Origin: Pantoea allii
GTDB taxonomy: Bacteria > Pseudomonadota > Gammaproteobacteria > Enterobacterales > Enterobacteriaceae
DNA length: 64,000 nucleotides
Direction: 5' to 3'
Assembly (NCBI RefSeq): GCF_002307475.1
Contig: NZ_NTMH01000003.1
Location: 310,001-374,000 of the forward strand
Numbering within the stretch: position 1 is the first letter of the stretch; each line of letters starts with the position of its first letter. The notes beneath the pieces are model-generated. The model searched no databases, was not told where the DNA came from, and worked only from the letters and a program-made list of their open reading frames with translations. The position numbers were made by a program, and so were the translations under genes. Shown here piece after piece: positions 28,512-37,254 of this stretch.

Positions 28512-28552
28512 TCTTGTCATTCTTGTAACGACCAGATGATAAGGCGCACTCT

Positions 28553-28575
28553 GGCGGCCAGTGGCCGCCTTTTTT
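28553..28575 (+). terminator. rho-independent terminator of malEFG
   Basis: GGCGGC-CAGTG-style hairpin (GGCGGCC/GGCCGCC) followed by TTTTTT, 41 bp after malG. The T-run touches the stop codon of the convergent sigma factor gene. Confidence 0.88.
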
Positions 28576-29137
28576 AGTCGTTATTTACCAGATCGTCGTA
28601 GACCGCACGCAAGCGCATACGCAGATACAGCACCGCTTTATGCTTGCGCGACAGCAAGGTCTGAACACTGATCCCGGTTGATTGTGACAGCGCTTTATAG
28701 CTGATCCCCTGTAGCTCCGTCTGGTCAAACACCTCAAACTGAGCGGGCGGAAGTTCGGATAATGCCTCTTCCAGCGCGTCCCAGAGCAGTGCTCTGAGGT
28801 AATCATCTTCTGGCGTTTGCGGAAGGCCAAACAGGGTTTCAGCCAGTTCGTTTTCTACCGCCTCCTCCTCATCGTTTTCCCTGAAGACGGAAAGCGGCAG
28901 TTCCCGCTTCTTACGCGCCCGGTCCGTCATTTCATTCCGCGCCGCCCGAAACAGCCAGGCGGAGATATTCTCAACCGGCTGTTCCACACCCATCAGCTGA
29001 CAGGTAATTTCCTGCAAAATATCCTCAGCCTCATCGCGTGCTGAGGTACGGGCGCGAATAAAAGAGTGGAGTTTTGTTCTGCAGAGCGTAAGCGCTTTTA
29101 TCCATGATGAGGTTTGCGATGCGCTGGCCTTCATCAT
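28574..29137 (-). CDS. ECF-type RNA polymerase sigma factor
   Basis: A 187-residue sigma-70-family protein of ECF size. Region 2 contains 'TSARDEAEDILQEITCQLMGVEQPVENISAWLFRAARNEMTDRARKK', and region 4 has 'LPPAQFEVFDQTELQGISYKALSQSTGISVQTLLSRKHKAVLYLRMRL' with a helix-turn-helix. An acidic insert (DEEEAVENE) lies between them. The ATG at 29137 directly follows the stop of the membrane protein gene, so the pair is translationally coupled. No classical anti-sigma factor is adjacent; the upstream membrane protein may have that role. Targets are unknown. Confidence 0.85.
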   Translation of the reverse strand: MMKASASQTSSWIKALTLCRTKLHSFIRARTSARDEAEDILQEITCQLMGVEQPVENISAWLFRAARNEMTDRARKKRELPLSVFRENDEEEAVENELAETLFGLPQTPEDDYLRALLWDALEEALSELPPAQFEVFDQTELQGISYKALSQSTGISVQTLLSRKHKAVLYLRMRLRAVYDDLVNND

Positions 29138-29557
29138 TTACTCAGTCCGGGCATCATGGCTGTCATTGGGAGACGGCGGCTGTTCGTTCCGGGCTTTATC
29201 CCGGCAATGGTGTCCCCGATGACCAAAACCGTCACGACGTTGCTTCATAAATGCGTCTCGTTGTTCTGGTGTCATCTGCATCCAGCGCTCATGCATACGG
29301 CGTCGGGCATGGCCAAACATCCCCGGCCTGATCCCCAATCCGCCAAACAGAATCCGGCACAGTAACAACAGCCCCGCAGCCTGCCAGAAACCGATCGTTT
29401 TGACCCCAATAATGGCGGGCAGTAAGGCGTTCCATAGTGACATGACCAGCAGACACAGCGCGACAATTAAAACGACACCGACGATCAATGGCTTCGCCAG
29501 TCGGTTTCTGCCCATACCACGGGCATGACGGAACGGATGGTTATCAATATCTCTCAT
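29138..29557 (-). CDS. small membrane protein coupled to the ECF sigma gene
   Basis: Function unknown. The 139-residue protein has two membrane segments (about residues 22-44, 'AKPLIVGVVLIVALCLLVMSLW', and 54-72, 'GFWQAAGLLLLCRILFGGL') and a basic, His-rich C-terminal tail. The tail holds 'MTPEQRDAFMKQRRDGFG', which recalls the LTxxQ motif of Spy/CpxP-type stress proteins. It is the first gene of a two-gene operon and its stop abuts the sigma factor start, so it may sense envelope or metal stress and control that sigma factor. This is inferred from arrangement only. Confidence 0.6.
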   Translation of the reverse strand: MRDIDNHPFRHARGMGRNRLAKPLIVGVVLIVALCLLVMSLWNALLPAIIGVKTIGFWQAAGLLLLCRILFGGLGIRPGMFGHARRRMHERWMQMTPEQRDAFMKQRRDGFGHRGHHCRDKARNEQPPSPNDSHDARTE

Positions 29558-29682
29558 ATCAGGGTGACCTCATCGGTAATTAACAATCCTGTGTGATGAG
29601 GTAGACGAATGAGGCGGCATAATATTGCTGACGTTGTAAAAAAAAGCGGCAGAAACGGGATGGTTGAGTTCATCACGATGTT

Positions 29683-29721
29683 AAAAAACAACGGTGCCGG
29701 TCAGCTATCGCCACCGGCACC
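29683..29721 (-). terminator. terminator of the alkaline phosphatase gene
   Basis: On the minus strand GGTGCCGGT-N11-ACCGGCACC is followed by GTTGTTTTTT. It lies 60 bp past the phosphatase stop. Confidence 0.75.
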
Positions 29722-29780
29722 GGGGGAAAGGCGTGGATCTGAAAAGCGTAAAACGCCCTGTTTTATATGACGTTGTCACA

Positions 29781-31394
29781 TCAGGATTTACTGGCCTGTC
29801 CGGGCGTGATTTTTTCAACCGCCTTTCCTTCCAGCACGGCCTTCACGACGGTAAAAACATCGGTGTTATCGATGTAATTGCCATCATTCAAACCGACATG
29901 TCTGGCATAGCCCGCATCGTGTCCACGTACACGTTGGGCAAAGGCTTCAGCCCCCACACCTTTCGCCCACAGCGGAACCAGTGCGTTGGAGTGATTACCG
30001 GTCGGACGGAAAGAAATACCGGGCATCACGCCTTTACCTTTATTGATGACAGGCTGGAACGCGGTAGTCTGCGCATCGGGCCCCATCGGCATACCGTTAT
30101 CGTGGTCCGTTGTCACGATCAGCAAGGTCTCATTCCAGTTACTGTTTTTCTCGACCCATTCAATGACGGAGGCAACGGCGTTATTAAAATCGGCGCTTTC
30201 TTCAATCAGACGACCGTATTCAACGCCCACACAATTGGGGTTATACGTATTGCCCCAGTCGCCTTTGCCGCTACAGGCGTTGCTGGTATGCGCAGACCAG
30301 TCGGTCGCCCCACCTTCTACCATCATGAAGAAGCCAGCCGGATTTTTACTCAGGTGCTGCATCGCGCCTCGGGTCATCATATTCAACGTTGGCACGGTGG
30401 TAATAAATGCATCGCCGGACGGGTTAGCTGCATCTTTACCGACAAACTCAGCCTGACGTCCCTGCTGCAGCGTACCGTTGGGTGCCACATTCGGCGATCC
30501 CAGCAGCGGGCCGTCATAGTTCAGAGAGCCATTAGCCAGTTGGGTGAACGCTTCTGTACTGCGCACCATTTTCCACGGCTGACCGCCTGCCGGTGCCAGC
30601 TTACCGGCACGCAGCTGATCCCACTCGGCGTTCGCCAGATAGCGGTTCGCATCAGCGCCACAGCCTGTCGTGGATTCATTGTGTGCCAGATGCTGGCAAT
30701 CCGTTCCGTTCACATTAAAACCGGGTAGCCCGGTTCCCATGATGAGATCGAGCTGACCGGCGGTGAGCATTTGTCTGGCGATCGCGTGGTAGTCATTACG
30801 TGACGCGTTTTGCGCCCCAAAGGCGGCTGGCGTAGCGTGCGAGAACGGCACGCTGGTGACTACGCCCGTGGCTTTCCCCTGCGCTTTGGCGGTGAGGGTG
30901 ATAAAGTCGACCGGCTTGCCGTTATTGTCGACGTTAATGGCGTTGTTATAGGTTTTTATCCCCGATGCCAGCGCGGTGCCTGCAGCAGCGCTGTCGGTAG
31001 GGTTAATGGCCAGATATTCATAGCCTTTAAAGGGCAGATCCCTGTTATCTGTTTTCGTGGTATCCCAGGCTTTCTGCGCATCGTAATTAACCAGGGATTC
31101 ATCGCTGTGTGTCGCCTTTTTCGAAGCATTAAGCGGATAGGTTGTCATGGCATATTTTGCCGGAAATCCGGCATAAGGCGTTTTGTCGCGCCCGCCATAT
31201 TGCCAGTATGCTGTTGCATCCCATGTTCCCCACCCTGCACCGTCGTTAATCATGACAATCACGTTTTTCGCTTTCATTTCGACGGCAGGTGCGGCGGCAC
31301 TGGCTGTCATACTGCCCAGCACCAGCAGGCACAGGCTTAATTGACGTCGTGAAAATGTTGCAGAGGCATTGTATTGACGAGGTTGGCGTGACAT
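29781..31394 (-). CDS. periplasmic alkaline phosphatase
   Basis: A phosphomonoesterase of the alkaline phosphatase superfamily. The nucleophile motif is 'INPTDSAAAGTALASG' (Ser after Asp), and metal ligands are recognisable in 'MMVEGGATDWSAHTSN', 'VTTDHDNG' and 'TGNHSN'. The N-terminus 'SRRQLSLCLLVLGSMTASAAA' resembles a secretion signal with a twin-Arg pair. The 537-residue chain is longer than E. coli PhoA (471) and belongs to a different subgroup, so I give no symbol. AAGGAG precedes ATG 31394; the frame stays open upstream to 31445. A near-consensus Pho box upstream indicates PhoB control and hence phosphate scavenging. Confidence 0.85.
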   Translation of the reverse strand: MSRQPRQYNASATFSRRQLSLCLLVLGSMTASAAAPAVEMKAKNVIVMINDGAGWGTWDATAYWQYGGRDKTPYAGFPAKYAMTTYPLNASKKATHSDESLVNYDAQKAWDTTKTDNRDLPFKGYEYLAINPTDSAAAGTALASGIKTYNNAINVDNNGKPVDFITLTAKAQGKATGVVTSVPFSHATPAAFGAQNASRNDYHAIARQMLTAGQLDLIMGTGLPGFNVNGTDCQHLAHNESTTGCGADANRYLANAEWDQLRAGKLAPAGGQPWKMVRSTEAFTQLANGSLNYDGPLLGSPNVAPNGTLQQGRQAEFVGKDAANPSGDAFITTVPTLNMMTRGAMQHLSKNPAGFFMMVEGGATDWSAHTSNACSGKGDWGNTYNPNCVGVEYGRLIEESADFNNAVASVIEWVEKNSNWNETLLIVTTDHDNGMPMGPDAQTTAFQPVINKGKGVMPGISFRPTGNHSNALVPLWAKGVGAEAFAQRVRGHDAGYARHVGLNDGNYIDNTDVFTVVKAVLEGKAVEKITPGQASKS

Positions 31395-31502
31395 AAAACT
31401 CTCCTTATGATTGCAGCAACCGCCTGAACGCAAAACAGGTTTCAAATGATTTCAAAAAATGTCTTTTTGTGACTTCGTGGCTGCGCAGTATTGCGGCACG
31501 GT

Positions 31503-31520
31503 ATGACAGTTTTATGAAAA
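31503..31520 (-). promoter_or_regulatory. Pho box of the alkaline phosphatase gene
   Basis: The minus strand reads TTTTCATAAAACTGTCAT, 16 of 18 matches to the PhoB box CTGTCATAWAWCTGTCAY. An AATACT -10-like hexamer lies 10 bp downstream (31487-31492), the spacing expected where the Pho box replaces the -35. The rest of the 31395-31970 gap shows no gene or other clear signal. Confidence 0.82.
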
Positions 31521-31970
31521 CCTTCGGTTGATGAACGGATTATTTCCTTAAGACAAATTTCGTATTTTTCACATCTTTTATTTATCAATCAATTACAGCC
31601 ATAAACCGGCTATTTTGCGATTTTCCTGGCAATGTAAAGCTCTGTAAGCCTGCTGCAATCCGCCTTTTGCGGCGCGCATTAATGCGCTCCCCGCTCAATT
31701 GTTTGTTTTGTGTTGATATTTTGTATCTGGATTTCACAACCTGTAAGCAGACACGAAAAACCTGCCATATTTCAGCTCAAGTGTGGCTGAAGCTTTCATA
31801 AGCATCTGATTAGCAAGAAAAGCCAAATTCGTTAACTCGAAAAGGTATTTTATAACTTTTGCCGACAGTCCTTAACATGCATGCGTTAATCGAACCCATG
31901 GCGAATTAATAAATCGATGGCGCTTAACAGGCGCGTGATGCTGTAAATTCAGATACTCAGGAGCACGAAA

Positions 31971-32279
31971 ATGAAAGCACTTGTTCAGGATATTTTGTCT
32001 ATCTTTTCTCCTCAGACAGTAAGCCCTGTTTTTATCCGCACTGGCTTATCCCAGGAAGAAAAAAATGCCATCAAGCCGATGGGCGTGACGACCGTGACCT
32101 GGGCAACGTCGATGGAAGAAATCACGGATGCACTGCTGCGCAAAGCGACTGAGGCCGGTGCGGTCGGCTATCACATTACCCACGTTGATTCCCATAAGCC
32201 GGGTAATGACCAGCAGCATATTCTGGAAGCGACAGCTACCCTGTATTCGCTTGATGAGAAGGCATTGCAGAGAGCCTGA
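31971..32279 (+). CDS. small DUF1471-like (YdgH/BhsA/McbA-type) protein
   Basis: The 102-residue product ends in a region like DUF1471, the domain of small enterobacterial stress and biofilm proteins: 'VTTVTWATSMEEITDALLRKATEAGAVGYHITHVDSH...HILEATATLYS'. Unlike BhsA, YdgH or McbA, which are exported, it has no obvious signal peptide; the first 37 residues are a separate, partly polar segment. GGAG precedes the ATG. It is monocistronic, with a hairpin terminator downstream. Function not known; the family assignment is by motif. Confidence 0.65.
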   Translation: MKALVQDILSIFSPQTVSPVFIRTGLSQEEKNAIKPMGVTTVTWATSMEEITDALLRKATEAGAVGYHITHVDSHKPGNDQQHILEATATLYSLDEKALQRA

Positions 32280-32320
32280 TTGTGACCGATCAATCTTCGC
32301 AACGCGTTATTCTACTCCCT

Positions 32321-32371
32321 GAACCCTGCTGTTATCATCGGCATTAACAGCAAGGGTTCATGCCCTCTTTT
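32321..32371 (+). terminator. hairpin terminator after the DUF1471-like gene
   Basis: GAACCC-TGCTGTTA and TAACAGCA-a-GGGTTC form a 14-bp stem with one bulge and a 10-nt loop. A short TTTT run follows after 8 bases, so termination is likely but not ideal. The remaining bases up to 32577 show no gene. Confidence 0.6.
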
Positions 32372-32577
32372 CCTGCTAACGCTGACAGGTTTCTCTTCAT
32401 ACAGCCCATGACTTATCTTCATATTGCACCTGTTGGTGTGATTTTATATGTATGCTGTAACTAAAGGCGGTAACCGTCATCATCAATAAATTGTTACGCT
32501 GCTATACGCACGCGTTTGCCAATCAGCCACTATAGTTTTCACCAGACTGTTAACCGAGCGCAGACAATGAGGTTTTT

Positions 32578-33678
32578 ATGAGCAAACTCTTTTCCCCCTT
32601 CTCTCTGGGTGAGTTAACCCTGGATAACAGGATCGTTATTGCGCCCATGTGTCAGTATTCGGCCGAAGAAGGTCGTGCGACCGCCTGGCATCGTATCCAC
32701 CTTGGCCATCTCGCCCTTTCGGGCGCAGGCTTGTTGATTATTGAAGCCACCGCCGTTGAAGATATTGGCCGAATCACTTACGGCGACCTGGGATTGTGGA
32801 ACGATGAAACCGAAACCGCGCTGGCTGACGTCCTGCACGATATTCGCCACTATTCCGACATGCCTATCGGGATTCAGTTAGGCCATGCCGGGCGTAAAGC
32901 CTCCTGTACCGTTCCCTGGGAAGGTGGCAAGCAGATTGCGCCTCAGGATGGCGGCTGGCAAACCCTTGCCCCCTCTGCCCTGTCGTTCAGTGATGGCGAG
33001 CATCTTCCGCTGGAAATGCAGGTCAGCGATCTTGAGCGCGTTAAAAATGCCTTTGTCGCGACGGCAAAACGCGCCGTTCGTCTGGGGATTGAATTAATTG
33101 AAGTTCACGCCGCCCATGGCTATCTGCTGCATCAGTTCCTTTCCCCGTTATCTAACGTGCGGAGCGATGAATACGGCGGCTCGCTGGAAAACCGGATGCG
33201 TTTTCCTTTAGAGGTGTTTAACGCGGTGCGCGAAGCCGTTCCGGCAGAGATTCCGGTTGGCGTACGGATTTCAGCCAGCGACTGGGTAGAGGGTGGATGG
33301 GATGTCAGCCAGTCCATCGCCTTCTCAAAGCAGCTTGAATCCCTGAACTGCGCCTATATTCACGTCTCCAGCGGTGGGCTGTCTGAACAGCAGCAGATCA
33401 AGGTCGGACCAAACTATCAGGTTCCCTTTGCGCGCGATATCCGCCAGCAAATTGGTATTCCGGTGATTGCGGTGGGATTGATTACCGAGCCGCAGCAGGC
33501 CGAGGCGATTTTGCAACAGGACGAAGCCGACCTGGTCGCACTGGCCCGTGGAATGCTTTATAACCCGCGCTGGCCATGGCACGCCGCGGCTGAATTTAGC
33601 GCCAACGTCAAAGCGCCACCACAATATCTGCGCTCAGAACCCCACGGGGCAAAAGGCACGCTGAAGCCAGACGAATAA
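32578..33678 (+). CDS. old-yellow-enzyme family NADH:flavin oxidoreductase (YqjM/XenA-like)
   Basis: An FMN-dependent ene-reductase of the thermophilic-like OYE class. Marks of this subgroup are 'APMCQYSAEEGRATAWHRIHLG' (the active-site Cys), 'HAGRKAS', 'VHAAHGYLLHQFLSPLSNVRSDEYGGSLENRMRF', 'VGVRISASDW' and 'DLVALARGMLYNPRWPW'. The 366-residue length is normal. Such enzymes reduce activated C=C bonds of enones, maleimides and other electrophiles using NAD(P)H. It stands alone, with no adjacent TetR or LysR regulator. Confidence 0.9.
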   Translation: MSKLFSPFSLGELTLDNRIVIAPMCQYSAEEGRATAWHRIHLGHLALSGAGLLIIEATAVEDIGRITYGDLGLWNDETETALADVLHDIRHYSDMPIGIQLGHAGRKASCTVPWEGGKQIAPQDGGWQTLAPSALSFSDGEHLPLEMQVSDLERVKNAFVATAKRAVRLGIELIEVHAAHGYLLHQFLSPLSNVRSDEYGGSLENRMRFPLEVFNAVREAVPAEIPVGVRISASDWVEGGWDVSQSIAFSKQLESLNCAYIHVSSGGLSEQQQIKVGPNYQVPFARDIRQQIGIPVIAVGLITEPQQAEAILQQDEADLVALARGMLYNPRWPWHAAAEFSANVKAPPQYLRSEPHGAKGTLKPDE

Positions 33679-33686
33679 CCTGTACG

Positions 33687-33707
33687 GGCCGCAACCTGGT
33701 TGCGGCC
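33687..33707. terminator. hairpin between convergent genes
   Basis: GGCCGCAAC-CTG-GTTGCGGCC, a 9-bp stem with 3-nt loop, fills the gap between the reductase and racemase-like genes. No T-run follows on either strand, so its role as a terminator is only probable. Confidence 0.5.
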
Positions 33708-34346
33708 TCAACGGTTGAGTTGATGATGACACTGCAGCAGCGCCAGATGAGGCCCTGACAGCGGCTGACGTTGCGGTGTAAAAAACTGCGCAACCGGTGC
33801 CATCGAACTTTGAGCCAGCACCACCTGCTCTGCGCCCTGCAGCCAGGCATCTTCTACCGCCGTACGCACACAGTGAAGATATCCCGCCTCATCACCCGCT
33901 TTAAATCGCTGCCAGGCATCCGGGATAAGCCGTACTTCAGGCGTCCGTCCGTTAGTGCAGAACAGTGCCCGTGTTGCGCCGAGCGTGGATTCAGCGGCAC
34001 AAAGCACCACCGTTTTTTTCTCATTGCTGTGCACGGCTTTTGCCAACATGCCGTCGGTACGCCAGACAGCGCAGGGTTTTTTGAGCGGAAAAAACGCGGC
34101 AGAAACCGGCCCAAGCGTTGAACAGGTGATCAGAATGACATCAAAATGCGGTTGCAGATCCTGCAGCAGCATCACCAGCCGATCGTAAAGCCCTGCCGTC
34201 AGGCCACCACTGGCTTCGGCTTCAGCCAGCAGGTGCGGCATGACCAGATGGCTGAGCTGCAGATGCGTCAGATTAAGCTGCCGGGCAGCATCGTCAAAGA
34301 TGGCGATATTGCTGGCGGCGGTATGTAAGCAGGCAATATTGATCAC
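33708..34346 (-). CDS. Asp/Glu/hydantoin racemase-family protein
   Basis: The 212-residue protein has the Asp/Glu racemase fold pattern. The first active-site Cys is in 'VILITCSTLGPVS' (about residue 75). The second lobe has 'AEQVVLAQSSMAPV', where true racemases have a second Cys; here Ser replaces it. That change suggests an isomerase or decarboxylase of the wider family, not a two-base racemase. It is convergent with the reductase gene and has no operon partners, so the substrate cannot be inferred. Confidence 0.7.
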   Translation of the reverse strand: MINIACLHTAASNIAIFDDAARQLNLTHLQLSHLVMPHLLAEAEASGGLTAGLYDRLVMLLQDLQPHFDVILITCSTLGPVSAAFFPLKKPCAVWRTDGMLAKAVHSNEKKTVVLCAAESTLGATRALFCTNGRTPEVRLIPDAWQRFKAGDEAGYLHCVRTAVEDAWLQGAEQVVLAQSSMAPVAQFFTPQRQPLSGPHLALLQCHHQLNR

Positions 34347-34904
34347 GTGTTGGCTCTTTGGCTAGAAAACGTTCCCCATCATGCCATGTGTTTATCCCGG
34401 CACCAACACCAGGCTTGCGCACGCAGAGATGTCCACTTTGGCAGACATGGGCATTCCCTGACGAATCCGCTAACCATCACGTCCGCTATCGCTGTTTAGT
34501 CGCTTATGCGGAAAGTGTGCGGCGCAGTACGGCGTTTAACGACGAATCCCGTTGACCTTAGCCACCATGAAAAAGAATGCGTGCGGTAGAGGTAAAAGCA
34601 AAAGAATAGCGGGGAAATTGCGTTAACAAGATCGGGCATCAGAATGGCAGTTGCTGTAGCGCTTGTGAAAAATTCCGTGGTTTAGCCGTTGCGCTGAGTT
34701 TTAAAAAAATCCGATGTGAGTCGTAAAACCCTGTTGGCTACAGGCAAGAATTCGCTTTATCGACAACGTAAATGAAAATATGCCATGCATTAACGTTTAA
34801 TTGATTGCCATAAAATTAGCGTCCATTGGCGATAGTCAGCTGCGCTTTGCTTCGCCTTAACTGAAACAAAGCGCCTGTAACGCGCGAAACTGAAAAGGCA
34901 GGCG
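34347..34904. other. gene-free stretch
   Basis: This 558-bp stretch carries no convincing coding frame, RNA gene, repeat or terminator. The open frames in it are short, lack ribosome sites and have no recognisable motifs. Confidence 0.5.
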
Positions 34905-35297
34905 TTAAGGTTGCCACGCGCCGTGCTGAAGCACGATCCGATAACCATCGTTGTCCTGAAAGGTTGCGCCGTTTTTCTCCCAATAAGGATTAAACGCGGT
35001 GACTCTCACAAAGCCTGCGCGCGTCAGGTCTGAGCAGCGCTGTTGCCAGTGGGTTTCATCCGGCAGATAAAGCACCAGAAGATCCTCGGCTGTCGAAGCC
35101 GGTTGTACCGGATGGTAATGACATTGGGTAAATTCCAGATGCCATGACAGGGTTTTATCGCCCAACATCACCCCGCTAAAACCCTCATGATCCGTGAATT
35201 CTCCCATGCGCGTGAGTCCCAGACCGGCACAATACAGGCTGCTGCTTGCGGCTACATCGCTCACGGGCCGCGCAATACGCATTTGCTGAATATTCAT
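34905..35297 (-). CDS. VOC (glyoxalase/bleomycin resistance) family protein
   Basis: A 130-residue single VOC domain with two beta-alpha-beta-beta-beta modules: 'MRIARPVSDVAASSSLYCAGLGLTRMGEF' and 'DLTRAGFVRVTAFNPYWEKNGATFQDNDGYRIVLQHG'. Members include glyoxalases, dioxygenases and resistance proteins. A His (in 'SWHLEF') and a later Asp/Glu pair may bind metal, but the reaction cannot be assigned. AAGGAG is 5 bases before ATG 35297. Divergent from the acetyltransferase gene. Confidence 0.8.
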   Translation of the reverse strand: MNIQQMRIARPVSDVAASSSLYCAGLGLTRMGEFTDHEGFSGVMLGDKTLSWHLEFTQCHYHPVQPASTAEDLLVLYLPDETHWQQRCSDLTRAGFVRVTAFNPYWEKNGATFQDNDGYRIVLQHGAWQP

Positions 35298-35367
35298 CAC
35301 TTCTCCTTGTTGAGTAAACAGGCTATTAATACGTCATTCAGATGACTTTATTACAGTGAGGTTTATA

Positions 35368-35931
35368 GTGCATCTTCAGACCGCGCGTTTGTTGCTCAGA
35401 GCTATGCGCCCTTCCGATGACAAGGATCTGTTCAGCATTTACGGCGACCCCGCGACCAATACGTTTAACCCCGCAGGCCCTTATCCTGACCTGGCCCACG
35501 CGCAAAAGGTGCTGGCCGACAGACTGGCGTCGTTTCAGCGTTACGGCTATGACAGCTGGGCGATAGCGACTCAGGATGCGCCAGAGATCATCATCGGCTT
35601 TGGTGGATTAAGCGTGCGTACTTATGGCGAAAGGACCGTCAACAACCTTGGCTACCGCTTCGCCACCCACGCCTGGGGCAAAGGGTTCGCTACCGAGTTG
35701 TCACGCTTCGCCGTTGACTATGGTTTTGGCGAACTGGGGCTGGAGACGATTTCAGCCTCGGTAAGACGCCCTCATCAGGCCTCAATACGCGTGCTGGAAA
35801 AAACCGGTTTGCGGTTTATCGACGAGATCTATGATGTCGACAATGCACCGCCCAGCCTGTTTTATTCGATTAATCACAAAGCGTGGCAAGCACTGAGGGC
35901 GGCGGGTAACACCCCCAGCGCCAGAGAGTAA
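35368..35931 (+). CDS. GNAT-family N-acetyltransferase (RimJ/RimL-like)
   Basis: The 187-residue product has the RimJ/RimL-type layout: 'LQTARLLLRAMRPSDDKDLFSIYGDPATNTF', then 'IIIGFGGLSVRTYGERTVNNLGYRFATHAWGKGFATELSRFAVDYGFGELGLETISASVRRPHQASIRVLEKTGLRF', which includes the acetyl-CoA loop (WGKGFAT) and the N-x-x-S-like motif. I choose the GTG start at 35368, which follows GTGAGG by 6 bases and begins the conserved HLQTARL. A GTG at 35356 is the alternative. The substrate is unknown. Confidence 0.82.
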   Translation: MHLQTARLLLRAMRPSDDKDLFSIYGDPATNTFNPAGPYPDLAHAQKVLADRLASFQRYGYDSWAIATQDAPEIIIGFGGLSVRTYGERTVNNLGYRFATHAWGKGFATELSRFAVDYGFGELGLETISASVRRPHQASIRVLEKTGLRFIDEIYDVDNAPPSLFYSINHKAWQALRAAGNTPSARE

Positions 35932-36082
35932 TAGCAGTTGTTCAACTGCTGAAACGCAGATTCTTAAGGCTCGCGCAGTGAAGGCGCCGACATCACGACG
36001 GCTAATAAGCTGGTTGATAACAACCTGAACAGCGGTCTCAGGTGATCAATGCGATTGCCGTGGTTGCTGCCAACAACGCAAG

Positions 36083-37177
36083 CTAGCCGCCAGATTCTCT
36101 GCACGCTTTTGGCCGCTTTTCGCCAATCGATCCCCGCACCACCATCCAGCTTTCAAACTCAGGTAACGCGCCGGCCGGTTGCTGTCGGATATGGCAGATC
36201 AGCCTGCGCGCAGCCTCTCTGCCCATCTCATACACTGGTTGCGCCACGACGGTAATCGCCGGCGTCATCAGTTCGGTCCAGGGAAAATCATCATACATCA
36301 CGAACGAGATATCCTTGGGGACGCGTAGCCCGCGTTTTGCCAGTCCGCGCAGTATCCCCATGGCAATGAGATTATCCGAGGCGATCAATGCGCTGGGCGC
36401 ATCGGAGAGTGCGAGCAGTTCAGTTAATATCTGCTCAATGCAGTCATTATTAATAGCATTCAGACGGACCAGGGCCGGATCGAGAACCTTTCCCGCTTCA
36501 TGGTGCGCATCAATCATGCCTTTAACACGTTGCGCGACAGGCGTGGGCCCCAGCGCCACAGAGTGGGAATAAGGTGTGGCGATGCGCATACTGGAAAGAT
36601 AAGCGATACGTTGGTGGCCGGCGTTCAGTAATAATTCCGTGGCATGCTTTGCCACGTTCAGAAAGTTTGCCTGAATCGTTTCCACCTCCAGCCCTTCGAC
36701 AGAGCGGTCAAAGGTCATCAGTGCCCGCCCTTCCACCAGCACCTGTTTCAGATGTTCATTATCCCGTGCCAGGGAGCTACAGGGCGCCACGATGATGCCA
36801 TCGACGCGTTTATCCAGCATCACACGTACGGCTTCCCGTTCCTCTTCCACGGTTTCATCACTGTTACTCAGAAGCAAATGAAAACCCGCCTGGCGGGCAA
36901 CATCGGCCATGCCACGTAATGCCAGCCCAAAATGGGGGTTTTCGATATCGCCCACGATGACGCCAAGGGTATTTGAACGCCCGGTGTTCATGCTGCGTGC
37001 CAGTTCATTGGGCCGATAGCCCAGCGTTTCCGCCGCCTGAGCCACACGGGTTTGTACATCTTCACTGACCGATCCATATCCGCCTAACGCTCTTGCTGCC
37101 TGCGCTTTGGAAACGCCTGCCTGGCGTGCAACATCCGCGACCGTCGGCCCCCGTAATTGAGGTTTTTTTGTTGTCAT
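36083..37177 (-). CDS. LacI-family transcriptional regulator
   Basis: A 364-residue LacI/GalR repressor. The N-terminal helix-turn-helix and hinge are 'PTVADVARQAGVSKAQAARALGGYGSVSEDVQTRVAQAAETLGYRPNELARSMNTGRSNTLGVIVGDIENPHF'. The recognition helix (SKAQAARALGG) is unusual for the family. The effector domain has 'GIIVAPCSS', 'MTFDRSVEG', 'ALIASDNLIAMGILRGL' and 'ISFVMYDDFPWTELM'. It is divergent from an ABC transporter operon; two identical palindromes in the 195-bp gap are its evident operators. The ligand is unknown. Confidence 0.9.
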   Translation of the reverse strand: MTTKKPQLRGPTVADVARQAGVSKAQAARALGGYGSVSEDVQTRVAQAAETLGYRPNELARSMNTGRSNTLGVIVGDIENPHFGLALRGMADVARQAGFHLLLSNSDETVEEEREAVRVMLDKRVDGIIVAPCSSLARDNEHLKQVLVEGRALMTFDRSVEGLEVETIQANFLNVAKHATELLLNAGHQRIAYLSSMRIATPYSHSVALGPTPVAQRVKGMIDAHHEAGKVLDPALVRLNAINNDCIEQILTELLALSDAPSALIASDNLIAMGILRGLAKRGLRVPKDISFVMYDDFPWTELMTPAITVVAQPVYEMGREAARRLICHIRQQPAGALPEFESWMVVRGSIGEKRPKACRESGG

Positions 37178-37254
37178 AATTATTTCGAATCACAAGTTGA
37201 TAACATCTGGATTGACGCTGCTTAAAGCGTGTGCTTAATATCATTATATCCACT

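Noticed and set aside
29694-30728. 344-codon plus-strand frame opposite the alkaline phosphatase gene
   Set aside because: The minus-strand frame has all phosphatase motifs; the opposite frame is a by-product of its codon use.
34358-34555. 65-codon frame in the gene-free stretch after the racemase-like gene
   Set aside because: No ribosome site, no motif, and no conserved-looking features.
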